Shown here in pieces: positions 1-8,322 of a stretch of 64,000 nucleotides of DNA. Every line of letters begins with the position of its first letter. Within the stretch, counting starts at the first letter, position 1. A program made the position numbers and the translations under genes. This DNA is from Antarcticibacterium flavum (GTDB lineage Bacteria; Bacteroidota; Bacteroidia; Flavobacteriales; Flavobacteriaceae): positions 2,170,001 to 2,234,000 of the forward strand of contig NZ_CP040812.1 in assembly GCF_006159205.1 (NCBI RefSeq), given 5' to 3'. The notes beneath the pieces were generated by a model. The model made no database searches, was not told the DNA's origin, and was given only the letters and a program-made list of their open reading frames with translations.

Positions 1-1
1 T

Positions 2-160
2 AGAACCAATGATATTGATATTCTTTTCAGGGAGCTTTTGGATAAAAAGGTTAAAATTCATCCTAATGGCCACCTCTCAATGAAACCCTGGGGACAAAAG
101 GAGTTTGCCTTACTTGATCCGGACAAAAATTTACTAACTTTTGGACAGACTTTACAGTAG
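2..160 (+). CDS. VOC (glyoxalase/bleomycin-resistance) family protein, C-terminal fragment
   Basis: The window opens inside this reading frame, so only the last 52 codons and the TAG stop are visible. The tail contains HPNGHLSMKPWGQKEFALLD followed by PDKNLLTFGQ, the usual end of vicinal-oxygen-chelate proteins, where a Trp-Gly/Arg-Glu-Phe segment precedes a DPDGN-like turn and a Leu-Thr-Phe-Gly strand. Such proteins are small beta-alpha-beta-beta-beta enzymes or binding proteins (glyoxalases, dioxygenases, antibiotic-sequestering proteins). The substrate cannot be inferred from this fragment. The next gene starts 166 bases downstream on the same strand; no terminator is evident between them. 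Confidence 0.7.
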   Translation, partial: RTNDIDILFRELLDKKVKIHPNGHLSMKPWGQKEFALLDPDKNLLTFGQTLQ

Positions 161-326
161 TGATAAATGCAAAATAAGCTTACAAACATGACTTGAATTG
201 ATATCACTATTTTTAGCGATGAAAAATTCTTCAACTTCAGCTTTTCATTTCGCCAGCAAAAATATCAATTGTTAAAAAGTGAAGCCTTATTTTTAGTAAT
301 TTAAGGCATTATAAAAACAGGATCTT

Positions 327-2216
327 ATGAAATACATATTTTTTATTACTGCATTTATTCTGAGTTCTGCAAGCATTATGGCTCAGGAAGTTATGACTCC
401 GGAAAAATTATGGGAGCTCGGGAGGGTTTCAGCATTAGGGATTTCAAAGGATGGAAAATCTGTCGTTTATAGGGTCACCACTCCCTCCATAGCTGAAAAT
501 GACTTCAGCAGTAAAAATTATACCGTTGGCCTTCAAGGCGGGGAACAAAAGGAGGTTGAAAACCACAAAGAGTTGATTAAGGACAAAAATGTGTCGCCAG
601 ATGGGGAATATATTCTATATCACGAGGAGGTGAAGGTGAATAAAGCACTGGGTGAAGATTATTATCCTGAAATGGAAGACTCTGAAGTTTATATTTATGA
701 CGCCCTGGATTACAGGCATTGGGATACTTACAACGAAGGGAAATTCAATCACGTATTTTACAGGGAAAACAAAGAGGGTGCTGAAGGGATTGATATTATG
801 AAAGATGAACCTCATCACTCCCCTCAAAAACCTTTTGGCGGTGATGAAGACTACATCTGGTCTCCTGATGGTAAAAAGATCCTGTACGTAAGTAAAAAAC
901 TTACGGGAACAGAATATGCCAACAGTACAAATACAGATATCTACGAGTATGACCTAAATTCCAGACAAACCAGAAACTTAACCGATGATTATCCCGGTTA
1001 CGATAAATACCCCGCCTTTTCTTCAAAAGGAGACCTGGCCTGGCTGCAAATGGGTCGCGATGGATTTGACATCATCGTAAGACATAATGGAGAGGATAAG
1101 AACCTAACCGCCAATTGGGATGGAACAGTAAATTCATTCAAATGGAGTCCTGATGGTTCTAAAATATATTTTGTAGCCCCTGTTGGCGGAACAGTGCAGT
1201 TAATGGAAGTGAATTTCCCCGGAAACAGGAAAGCCACACCTGAAGTTAAAGAAGTGGCAAAAGGGGATTTTGATATCACCGGCATTGTTGGTTTTTCCGG
1301 AAACAAGGTGATCCTTACCCGCACCGATTTTAACCATGCAGCTGAAATTTATTCCCTTGACCTTAAAACCAAAAAGTGGGAGCAGCTCACCAATGTAAAT
1401 GCCTCCATTTATGATAACATTTCAAAGAGCAAAGTTGAAAAAAGATGGGTGCCTACTACAGATGGAAAGGAAATGCTGGTTTGGGTGATCTTCCCGCCAG
1501 ACTTTGATGCTTCAAAAAAATATCCTACCCTGCTTTATTTACAGGGCGGCCCACAAGGCGCTTTGAGTCAGTTCTATTCCTTTAGATGGAACTTCCAGGT
1601 AATGGCTGCACAGGGTTATATTGTGGTAGCACCTAACCGTCGCGGGATGCCCGGGCATGGGGTTGCCTGGAATGAAGATATAAGCAAGGACTGGGGAGGA
1701 CAGGCCATGGACGATTATCTTAGCGCTATAGATGCTCTAAGTGAAGAACCTTATGTTGATAATTCCCGAATAGGAGCGGTAGGTGCCAGTTTTGGGGGAT
1801 ACTCTGCTTTTTATCTTGCAGGAATACATGAAAACAGGTTTAAGACATTTATTTCCCACGCAGGGCTTTTCAATTTGCAAAGTATGTATGGCACTACTGA
1901 AGAATTATTCTTTGTGAACTGGGATATAGGCGGTCCTTACTGGGATACTGAAAATAAGGAAGCTCAACATTCCTATGCGTCCTTTAACCCTATCACCAAT
2001 GTATCAAAGTGGGACACCCCAATGCTCATTATCCAGGGCGAAAAAGATTTTCGTGTGCCGGTGGGTCAAAGCCAGGAAGCATTCCAGGTGTTGCAGCAAA
2101 AGGGTATCAAAAGCAGGTTTATACTTTTCCCGGAAGAAAACCACTGGATATTAAAACCACAGAATGCGATGGTGTGGCAGCGTGAATTTTTCAGGTGGCT
2201 GGAGGAAACCCTGTAA
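327..2216 (+). CDS. Secreted S9 family peptidase (prolyl oligopeptidase/acylaminoacyl-peptidase type)
   Basis: A Sec signal peptide (MKYIFFITAFILSSASIMAQ) predicts export. Residues about 25-380 contain repeated WSPDGKKILY-like segments, the blades of a beta-propeller. The C-terminal 250 residues form an alpha/beta-hydrolase domain with the nucleophile in GASFGGYSA (Ser488), the acid in GEKDFRVP (Asp574) and the base in ENHW (His606). The 629-residue length fits the family. It should cleave short peptides, often after proline or releasing acyl-amino acids or dipeptides, probably in the periplasm. The next gene, a membrane transporter, starts 5 bases after the stop, so the two are probably co-transcribed. 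Exact specificity cannot be read from the sequence. Confidence 0.9.
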   Translation: MKYIFFITAFILSSASIMAQEVMTPEKLWELGRVSALGISKDGKSVVYRVTTPSIAENDFSSKNYTVGLQGGEQKEVENHKELIKDKNVSPDGEYILYHEEVKVNKALGEDYYPEMEDSEVYIYDALDYRHWDTYNEGKFNHVFYRENKEGAEGIDIMKDEPHHSPQKPFGGDEDYIWSPDGKKILYVSKKLTGTEYANSTNTDIYEYDLNSRQTRNLTDDYPGYDKYPAFSSKGDLAWLQMGRDGFDIIVRHNGEDKNLTANWDGTVNSFKWSPDGSKIYFVAPVGGTVQLMEVNFPGNRKATPEVKEVAKGDFDITGIVGFSGNKVILTRTDFNHAAEIYSLDLKTKKWEQLTNVNASIYDNISKSKVEKRWVPTTDGKEMLVWVIFPPDFDASKKYPTLLYLQGGPQGALSQFYSFRWNFQVMAAQGYIVVAPNRRGMPGHGVAWNEDISKDWGGQAMDDYLSAIDALSEEPYVDNSRIGAVGASFGGYSAFYLAGIHENRFKTFISHAGLFNLQSMYGTTEELFFVNWDIGGPYWDTENKEAQHSYASFNPITNVSKWDTPMLIIQGEKDFRVPVGQSQEAFQVLQQKGIKSRFILFPEENHWILKPQNAMVWQREFFRWLEETL

Positions 2217-2221
2217 GCTAG

Positions 2222-3109
2222 ATGGAAGCCAACCTCCTCACACAAGTTTTTTTACCCCTCGCCCTCTTTATCATTATGCTGGGGATGGGGCTGACCCTAA
2301 AACCTGCCGACTTCAGGAATGTGGTGCTCTTTCCGAAAGCAGTGGGCGTGGGACTGGTGCTAAAGCTTATATTCATTCCCGCTCTTACTTTTGGGATGTT
2401 ATACCTCATCCCTTTACAACCTGAGCTGGCGGTTGGCTTCGTTTTACTGGTAGCCTGTCCCGGTGGGGCAACCACAAACCTTATTACCCATCTTGCCCAG
2501 GGCGATGTGGCACTTTCCATCACCTTAACGGCAATTGCCAGCGTGATCACGGTGTTTACCATTCCCATCCTGGTGGATATAGGAATGTTGCAATTTATGG
2601 GGGAAGGCCAAATGATAGAACTTCCGTTTTTTAGGACCATCATCCAGATCCTGATAATCACCATCCTTCCTGTGGGCATAGGCATGATCCTTCATAAAAG
2701 ATCACCTCGTCTTTCCCATAAGGCCGAGAAGCCGGTAAAGATCCTATCAGCTATATTTTTGGTTCTAATTATAGCCTCAGTACTTATAAAGGAACGTGCA
2801 AACCTGGTGGAGTTCTTCCTCAAAGCGGGCCCGTTATCATTATTGCTGAATTTGTTGGGAATGCTCATCGGTTACTATATTACCAAAGCAATTACTAAAA
2901 ATAAAGCACAGTCTCTTGCTGTGGGGATTGAAGTGGGTATCGTAAACGGTACCCTGGGAATTGCCATAGCAGCGGGGATTCTGGAGAATTCTGTAATGAC
3001 CATTCCTTCAGCTATATATAGCATCATAATGTTCCCAGGGGCTATGTTATTGGTTTATTTAGGTAATAAGAAAAACAGGGTACAGGGGATACGGAAGACC
3101 CCAGGATAA
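2222..3109 (+). CDS. Bile acid:sodium symporter (BASS) family transporter
   Basis: A 295-residue, very hydrophobic protein with about nine to ten predicted membrane helices. The segments LACPGGATTNLITHLAQGD (approximate context VACPGGATTN) and a late GIEVGIVNGTLGIA match the two conserved unwound-helix regions of the SBF/BASS family, which bind sodium. Family members import organic anions such as bile acids, pantoate or keto acids with Na+; the cargo here is unknown. It follows the S9 peptidase gene by 5 bases and probably shares its promoter. A copy of a dispersed intergenic repeat lies just after the stop codon. Confidence 0.85.
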   Translation: MEANLLTQVFLPLALFIIMLGMGLTLKPADFRNVVLFPKAVGVGLVLKLIFIPALTFGMLYLIPLQPELAVGFVLLVACPGGATTNLITHLAQGDVALSITLTAIASVITVFTIPILVDIGMLQFMGEGQMIELPFFRTIIQILIITILPVGIGMILHKRSPRLSHKAEKPVKILSAIFLVLIIASVLIKERANLVEFFLKAGPLSLLLNLLGMLIGYYITKAITKNKAQSLAVGIEVGIVNGTLGIAIAAGILENSVMTIPSAIYSIIMFPGAMLLVYLGNKKNRVQGIRKTPG

Positions 3110-3132
3110 ATCATATAAAAAATCAGGATTAT

Positions 3133-3205
3133 CCTGTAAAGATTCTGGACCCGCTTTGCTATTGGAATCTAGAACCAGGACTTTTAATGTAGTCTGAAAA
3201 ATAAG
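3133..3205 (+). repeat. Dispersed intergenic repeat, copy A
   Basis: The core reads TCTGGACCCGCTTTGCT followed by a TAGAA-type half palindrome, and the right end reads AGTCTGAAAAAT. It aligns with copy B at 12324-12447 and with copy C on the opposite strand near 13690-13740. The shared pattern is TAAAG, TCTGGACC, GCT, two or three variable bases, GCT, then GAATCTAGAA. Copies are only partly identical, so this is a degenerate family rather than a recent duplication. Confidence 0.6.
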
Positions 3206-3381
3206 ACACCTAATCCTGTACTGAACAAATTGAAACCTTCAAATTTATTTAGGACCAGAAACCTTACCAAGGGCAAGGTTGTTTGCCCTCTCACCATAAA
3301 AGGAAAGGCTTCAGGGAAATTTAAAACCTGTAAATCAATACCGGGAGGCATCAATTTAAATTGAAAAAATTTCAGCAACAA

Positions 3382-3415
3382 AAAAGATGTTTACCAAACC
3401 GTGGAAACATCTTTT
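3382..3415 (-). terminator. Rho-independent terminator of the AbgT-family gene
   Basis: A perfect 11-base inverted repeat, AAAAGATGTTT and AAACATCTTTT, encloses a 12-base loop. On the minus strand it lies 25 bases beyond the stop codon and its 3' arm runs into a T run. The stem is AT-rich, so it may be leaky. Confidence 0.7.
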
Positions 3416-3439
3416 CTGTTATTTGTGCAGCAGATATCT

Positions 3440-5011
3440 CTACTGTGCCGGATAAACATAATTCGCCTCAAAACTCAATGGAATTCCAAGCCACCAGTAA
3501 ACCAGCAGGAAGACGGTCCAGGTGATGAGGAAGATCACAGAGTAGGGCAACATCATAGAGATGAGGGTTCCAATTCCCATTCCCTTTACATAGCGCTGTC
3601 CAAAGACCACTACCAGTGGAAAATACGGTAAAAGAGGCGTAATGATATTAGACACCGAGTCCCCTACCCTATAGGCCGCCTGGGTAAGATCTGGAGAAAT
3701 GCCCAGCTGCATTAACATTGGAACAAAGATGGGTGCGATAAGTGCCCATTTGGCAGAGGCAGAGCCCACCATTAAGTTCACAAATGCACTAAGCACTACG
3801 ATCCCCACAAAGGTGATTTGCCCCGGCAATTCCAGAGCCTGCAGGAAATTAGCGCCTTTTATAGCTATTAACAACCCAATATTTGACCTTGAAAATGCAT
3901 CGATGAAGAGGGCAACGAAGAAGGCCATTACGATGTAGTAACCCATACTTTCCATGGATTTCTTCATACTTTGGATCAAATCTCCAGAAGATTTATATCG
4001 GCCGGAAACAAAACCAAAAACAAGCCCCGGGATCAATAGCAGGATAAAGATAAGAGGTACTATTGCCTTCATCAATGGCGCGTGAAAAGAAGTGAGAGAT
4101 TGTTCCTCTGGGTTTACCATTCCGGGGCCTCTAAGGGCTGAATCCTCGGGGTAAGCCCACAAGAACAAACCAATGATACCTAATACCATCGCAAGAAATC
4201 CCATCCAGAAAGCCTTACTTTCACGGGAGGTCACTTTTTCCATTTTCGGCATTTGATCTTCATCCCCATCTACTTTAACTTTATTTAAACGTGGTTCTAC
4301 TATCTTATCTGTGATCCACCAGCCTACAAGTACGATCAATAAGGTTGAAGCCGAGGTGAAATACCAGTTATTAAGCGGATTCAAATTAATATCGGGATCC
4401 AGGATCCTTGCCGCCTCCAGCGTAAAGCTCATAATAAGGGGATCTATCGCCGAGGGAATAAAATTGGCTGAAAACCCACCGGAAACTCCGGCAAATGCTG
4501 CTGCAATTCCCGCTAAAGGGTGCCTGCCCGCGGCATAAAAGATCACACCTCCCAGGGGGATGACCAGTACATAACCGGCATCTGCCGCCGTGTGACTCAC
4601 TATAGCGATTAAAATAAGCATAGGAGTAAGTAGTTGTTTCGGTGTAAAGTTTAAGAGCTTCTTTAATCCCGCATCGATCCAACCAGAATGTTCTGCTACT
4701 CCAACCCCCAGCATGGCGACAAGCACAATTCCAAGGGGCGCAAAGAGCACGAAAGTATTTACCATATTTGCCAGAAAGGCCGCAAGTTGGGTTCCCGTAA
4801 GTAGATTTTGAACATTCAAACTATTGCCGGTCATAGGATGAACCTCCCCAAAATCAAAGGGAGAAAGGACAGCCGATAAGACCCAGATGAAAAGGAGCAA
4901 ATAGAAAAACAGAATTGCTGGATCCGGAAGTTTATTTCCAACCCTTTCTACTAAATCCAGTGCTTTATTTAATAAGCCTTTTTTTTGAGATGAATCGACC
5001 GCTTTTTCCAT
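3440..5011 (-). CDS. AbgT family transporter (p-aminobenzoyl-glutamate transporter family)
   Basis: A 523-residue polytopic protein with about eleven to thirteen hydrophobic segments. The N-terminal NKLPDPAILFFYLLLFIWVL, the SHTAADAGYVLVIPLGG block near residue 140, the GGFSANFIPSAIDPL hairpin and the late MVGSASAKWALIAPIFVPML stretch are characteristic of AbgT transporters. Characterised members import p-aminobenzoyl-glutamate or export sulfonamides and other antimetabolites using the proton gradient. The gene stands alone, with a terminator downstream and a divergent PLP-enzyme gene upstream. The cargo is not known. Confidence 0.9.
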   Translation of the reverse strand: MEKAVDSSQKKGLLNKALDLVERVGNKLPDPAILFFYLLLFIWVLSAVLSPFDFGEVHPMTGNSLNVQNLLTGTQLAAFLANMVNTFVLFAPLGIVLVAMLGVGVAEHSGWIDAGLKKLLNFTPKQLLTPMLILIAIVSHTAADAGYVLVIPLGGVIFYAAGRHPLAGIAAAFAGVSGGFSANFIPSAIDPLIMSFTLEAARILDPDINLNPLNNWYFTSASTLLIVLVGWWITDKIVEPRLNKVKVDGDEDQMPKMEKVTSRESKAFWMGFLAMVLGIIGLFLWAYPEDSALRGPGMVNPEEQSLTSFHAPLMKAIVPLIFILLLIPGLVFGFVSGRYKSSGDLIQSMKKSMESMGYYIVMAFFVALFIDAFSRSNIGLLIAIKGANFLQALELPGQITFVGIVVLSAFVNLMVGSASAKWALIAPIFVPMLMQLGISPDLTQAAYRVGDSVSNIITPLLPYFPLVVVFGQRYVKGMGIGTLISMMLPYSVIFLITWTVFLLVYWWLGIPLSFEANYVYPAQ

Positions 5012-5235
5012 ATTTGACCAGCTAGTTTGTTAATGAAGTGCTAAAATATGAATTTATTAAAATAAAGCCTTCGTTATTCTTCAGTAGCCACATTATTTCA
5101 TTTTCAAATAAATCTATTTCCCTTTATCTTGCCGGGAATAAAAAAGCTCCAAGAGATTAGCGGGATGTCAATACGACATAGATCTTTATAGGGTATGCGT
5201 TTTGCACCATCCTTTAAAAAACAATAGAAATTTAT

Positions 5236-7080
5236 ATGAAAGAGAATAACGTGCTGGATTACCTTGAAATGGTACTCAAAAATATGCCTGAGGATTGGAT
5301 AAAATTAACCACCCATCGGCTTGATATTTATAATGAAGAACTTGCCAAGACGCAATTCCTGGAAAAATTTGAAGCCCTTTATAAAAATAATAATGCTAAA
5401 AGAGCTGCTTTAAGCGGATTACCCACTGCTTTCGATTATATAAGGCTGGGCCACCCCCTGTCCTCTGTCCTGGAATGGGCGATTGCAGAAGTGAATGGCC
5501 TCAAGGCTAAGAATGTCATAAGTTTCTCCTCCAGGACAATGCCTGTATTGGCGATCCTCAGGAAAAATTTATTTGATAATAAAAGAACCCGAATTGTTCA
5601 CACCAGTCAGCTCCCCCAATTTTTTGATGCTGAAACCTTGAGACGAATATATAATTATGATTTTGAAATTGTTCAAATAAAAGATGTGGCAGAAATTCAG
5701 GAATTTGCGGGTAGCACTGTTTTTATTTCTGAAAAAGAAGACCTTAGCAACATTGATCGTAATCCGCTAATTGACTTTACGGTAAATCTTCACCCCCGGC
5801 TGGGTAGTGTGATAATAGTCAATGGCTGGGAAAATGAAGGTTATATCTCTGAAATCCAGCATGTACGCAGAAGAGAGTCAATTGCCATGACGCCGGTCAA
5901 TTCTTTTGAAGCACTTGAAAGCCTCATTGGTAAAAAAGCTTCACAGCCAGATGCAGCGCCTGCCGGGGAAAACAAGGCAAGCGTCCTTGAATCTATAAAG
6001 AAGATCACCAGTACGTCAACAAAAGCATTACTGGCCTCCAGCGGGCTTTCAATTCAATATGCCATTATGATGGGGCTCATTGATGATGCTATTCAAAATC
6101 ATCCCGGGAAGGATATAAAGATCATTGTGCCTCCAAATTGTTACGGGGGAACAAACGACCAGGCAAGACGGGTTGCCGCCTGCCTGGAGAATGTTGAAGT
6201 GGTGGACCTGCCGGTAGACGGCGACAACGACATGGTGCAAAGCACTAACACTGTGCTGGAGAACATTGCCCGGGAAGATGCCGTACCATATATTATTGCT
6301 GAGATCCCTACAAATCCCAGGGTGGAAGTCCCGGATCTTGAAAAATTGAGAGATGTACTTACAAAAGAACGTCAAACTGCCAAAGGTGAAACAGCAATAG
6401 CCCCGGTCTTTATCCTGGACCAGACTTTTTGTCCCAATGTGCAGTTCTTAAGTGAAGACTGGATATTCTCCAATGTTAAAGCTATTTCCTACGTAAGCGG
6501 GTCCAAATTCCCAAGCGGGGGTAGATGTACAGCGGGTTACTGTGTGGCAAATACTAAAGCTGCAGCACTAATGGAAAAAATAGAAAACCACCTTAAGCTT
6601 TGTGACAATGAGGCCACCCCGCTGCAGGTTGAGATCCTGGCTGAACAGTTGCCCTCAATGAACCAGAGGATCAAAGATGCTTATAAAAATACCCGGGAAT
6701 TTGTGAACTTCATAAAGGAGAATTTACCGGAGGCAAAGATCAATTTTGTTTCAGAAGAACTGGCTGCGGAAGGCTTTACCCCTTCAGTATTTTCACTGGA
6801 CCTCCCTACTAAAGGGAATACTCACGAGGAACGGGAAGCTTATAAAAGATCCCTGAACCAAAAGCTCATCGATATGATGATAAGTGAGATCCCAGATGAA
6901 AGTAAATATTGTGTAAGTTATGGGCAGTTAAAAGGTTGTTACTGGACAATCCCGGCAACATCTACCCAGGGTACCACGAAGGAGGATGATAAGGACTATA
7001 TCGCAAGGGTATCGGGTTCCCCCAGGATGGATCTCGAACGTCATAAAAAGGTATTTCTGGAATTTGTGGAGCAAATTTGA
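5236..7080 (+). CDS. Two-domain PLP-dependent enzyme of the Cys/Met metabolism family
   Basis: The C-terminal 370 residues resemble cystathionine gamma-synthase/beta-lyase enzymes: an SSGLSIQYAIMMG substrate/cofactor segment, PPNCYGGTND at about residue 295, ILDQTFCPN, and the cofactor lysine (Lys424) in YVSGSKFPSGG. At 614 residues it is about 200 longer than a standard member; residues 1-240 are a separate, unrecognised mixed alpha/beta domain joined through an Ala/Glu/Lys-rich linker. The family performs beta- or gamma-elimination or replacement on sulfur amino acids. The exact reaction here is unknown. It is divergent from the AbgT gene with a 224-base gap, and is followed 52 bases later by the Gfo/Idh/MocA gene. 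Confidence 0.75.
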   Translation: MKENNVLDYLEMVLKNMPEDWIKLTTHRLDIYNEELAKTQFLEKFEALYKNNNAKRAALSGLPTAFDYIRLGHPLSSVLEWAIAEVNGLKAKNVISFSSRTMPVLAILRKNLFDNKRTRIVHTSQLPQFFDAETLRRIYNYDFEIVQIKDVAEIQEFAGSTVFISEKEDLSNIDRNPLIDFTVNLHPRLGSVIIVNGWENEGYISEIQHVRRRESIAMTPVNSFEALESLIGKKASQPDAAPAGENKASVLESIKKITSTSTKALLASSGLSIQYAIMMGLIDDAIQNHPGKDIKIIVPPNCYGGTNDQARRVAACLENVEVVDLPVDGDNDMVQSTNTVLENIAREDAVPYIIAEIPTNPRVEVPDLEKLRDVLTKERQTAKGETAIAPVFILDQTFCPNVQFLSEDWIFSNVKAISYVSGSKFPSGGRCTAGYCVANTKAAALMEKIENHLKLCDNEATPLQVEILAEQLPSMNQRIKDAYKNTREFVNFIKENLPEAKINFVSEELAAEGFTPSVFSLDLPTKGNTHEEREAYKRSLNQKLIDMMISEIPDESKYCVSYGQLKGCYWTIPATSTQGTTKEDDKDYIARVSGSPRMDLERHKKVFLEFVEQI

Positions 7081-7132
7081 TTTAATAATACTCACATTTT
7101 TCAAGTAATTGCCAAAATAATCCAGCTGTAAT

Positions 7133-8236
7133 ATGAAGAAAAAAATCGCCATCTGTTCATTTTTAATTCTTATTCCGCTGTTGGCACATTCCCAGGAACG
7201 GCCGGTAAGGATTGGAATAGCGGGGCTTACCCATACCCATGTACACTGGCTGCTGGGCAGGGAAGATTTGGGCGATGTGGAGATCGCGGGAATTGCAGAG
7301 CCCAACCGGGAGCTGGCACAGCGGTATGCGAAGCAGCATGGTTTTTCCATGGACCTGGTCTACAATAGCCTGGAAGAAATGATTGCGGCAACCAAACCTG
7401 AAGCCGTAGTCGCCTTTGGAACTATTTTCCAGCACCTGGAAGTAGTCGAAGCCTGTGCCCCCAAAGGTATCCATGTAATGGTTGAAAAACCCCTTGCGGT
7501 AAATATGGAACACGCTTTAAGAATGCAGTCCCTGGCGAAGGAGCATAATATACATTTACTCACCAATTATGAGACCACCTGGTACCCCACCAACCAGGAA
7601 GCCAAAAAGCTCCTTGATGAAGGTACTGTTGGAGACCTGCACAAAATAATTGTAAGAGATGGTCACCGGGGACCAAAAAAGATTGGGGTTAACGAAGAAT
7701 TTCTTGAATGGCTCACAGACCCTGTACAAAATGGTGGCGGGGCACTTATGGATTTTGGCTGTTATGGCGCCAATCTTGCCACCTGGATACAGGAGGGCAA
7801 AAAACCTCTGAGAGTTACCGCCGTCACCCGGCAATTACAGCCTGAAAATAATCCGCTGGTAGAGGATGAAGCCAATATCATTCTGGATTATGAAGATGCC
7901 ACGGTGCTCATACAGGCCTCCTGGAACTGGCCCATTGGCCGAAAGGATATGGAGCTCTACGGCCTAACAGGAGTGATCTATTCTGATAACCGGAATGACC
8001 TGCGGGTGCGCCAGGCAGAAGGCTATGATAATTACAGTGAGGAAGCGCATAAGCTGCAGGAATTGAGTTACCCGTACAACGACCCCTTCGCTTATTTTGC
8101 CGCGGTAATAAGGGGGCAGATAATCCCGGCAGAAAATGATCTTTCTTCGCTCGAAAACAATATGACGGTAATGGAGATCCTCGACGCAGCCCGCCGTAGC
8201 GCCGAAAAGGGAAAGACGGTTAATTTAAACCCCTAA
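7133..8236 (+). CDS. Exported Gfo/Idh/MocA family oxidoreductase
   Basis: The protein begins with a Sec-type signal peptide (MKKKIAICSFLILIPLLAHS, then QERP). The mature part has the family layout: an N-terminal Rossmann domain, the EKPLA motif near residue 123 and a C-terminal alpha/beta domain with GGGALMDFGCYGANLATW carrying the usual catalytic-region Asp/His-type positions. The first glycine loop reads GIAGLTHTHVHW rather than GxGxxG, so cofactor binding may be altered. Family enzymes oxidise or reduce sugars and inositols with NAD(P). Periplasmic location is odd for a soluble NAD enzyme, although a tightly bound cofactor is known in some relatives. The gene ends 86 bases before the convergent permease gene. 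Confidence 0.8.
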   Translation: MKKKIAICSFLILIPLLAHSQERPVRIGIAGLTHTHVHWLLGREDLGDVEIAGIAEPNRELAQRYAKQHGFSMDLVYNSLEEMIAATKPEAVVAFGTIFQHLEVVEACAPKGIHVMVEKPLAVNMEHALRMQSLAKEHNIHLLTNYETTWYPTNQEAKKLLDEGTVGDLHKIIVRDGHRGPKKIGVNEEFLEWLTDPVQNGGGALMDFGCYGANLATWIQEGKKPLRVTAVTRQLQPENNPLVEDEANIILDYEDATVLIQASWNWPIGRKDMELYGLTGVIYSDNRNDLRVRQAEGYDNYSEEAHKLQELSYPYNDPFAYFAAVIRGQIIPAENDLSSLENNMTVMEILDAARRSAEKGKTVNLNP

Positions 8237-8322
8237 CCTTACTGCTGTCTACTGAGGCAACAAGGATTAGAAAAAAGAATATCTTTAACCCGAACCCTGA
8301 GTCCAAGGCAGATTTACTGTTT

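Larger units (their letters stand above)
3110..3439. other. Intergenic region between convergent BASS and AbgT genes
   Basis: This 330-base gap holds one copy of a dispersed repeat at its left end (about 3135-3205) and a terminator hairpin near its right end. A 65-codon open frame on the minus strand crosses it but lacks a recognisable domain and overlaps both elements, so I do not call it a gene. Confidence 0.6.

Noticed and set aside
3184..3381. A 65-codon open frame on the minus strand in the BASS-AbgT gap
   Set aside because: It lies between a repeat and a terminator, has no start-site support or domain, and its composition fits chance.
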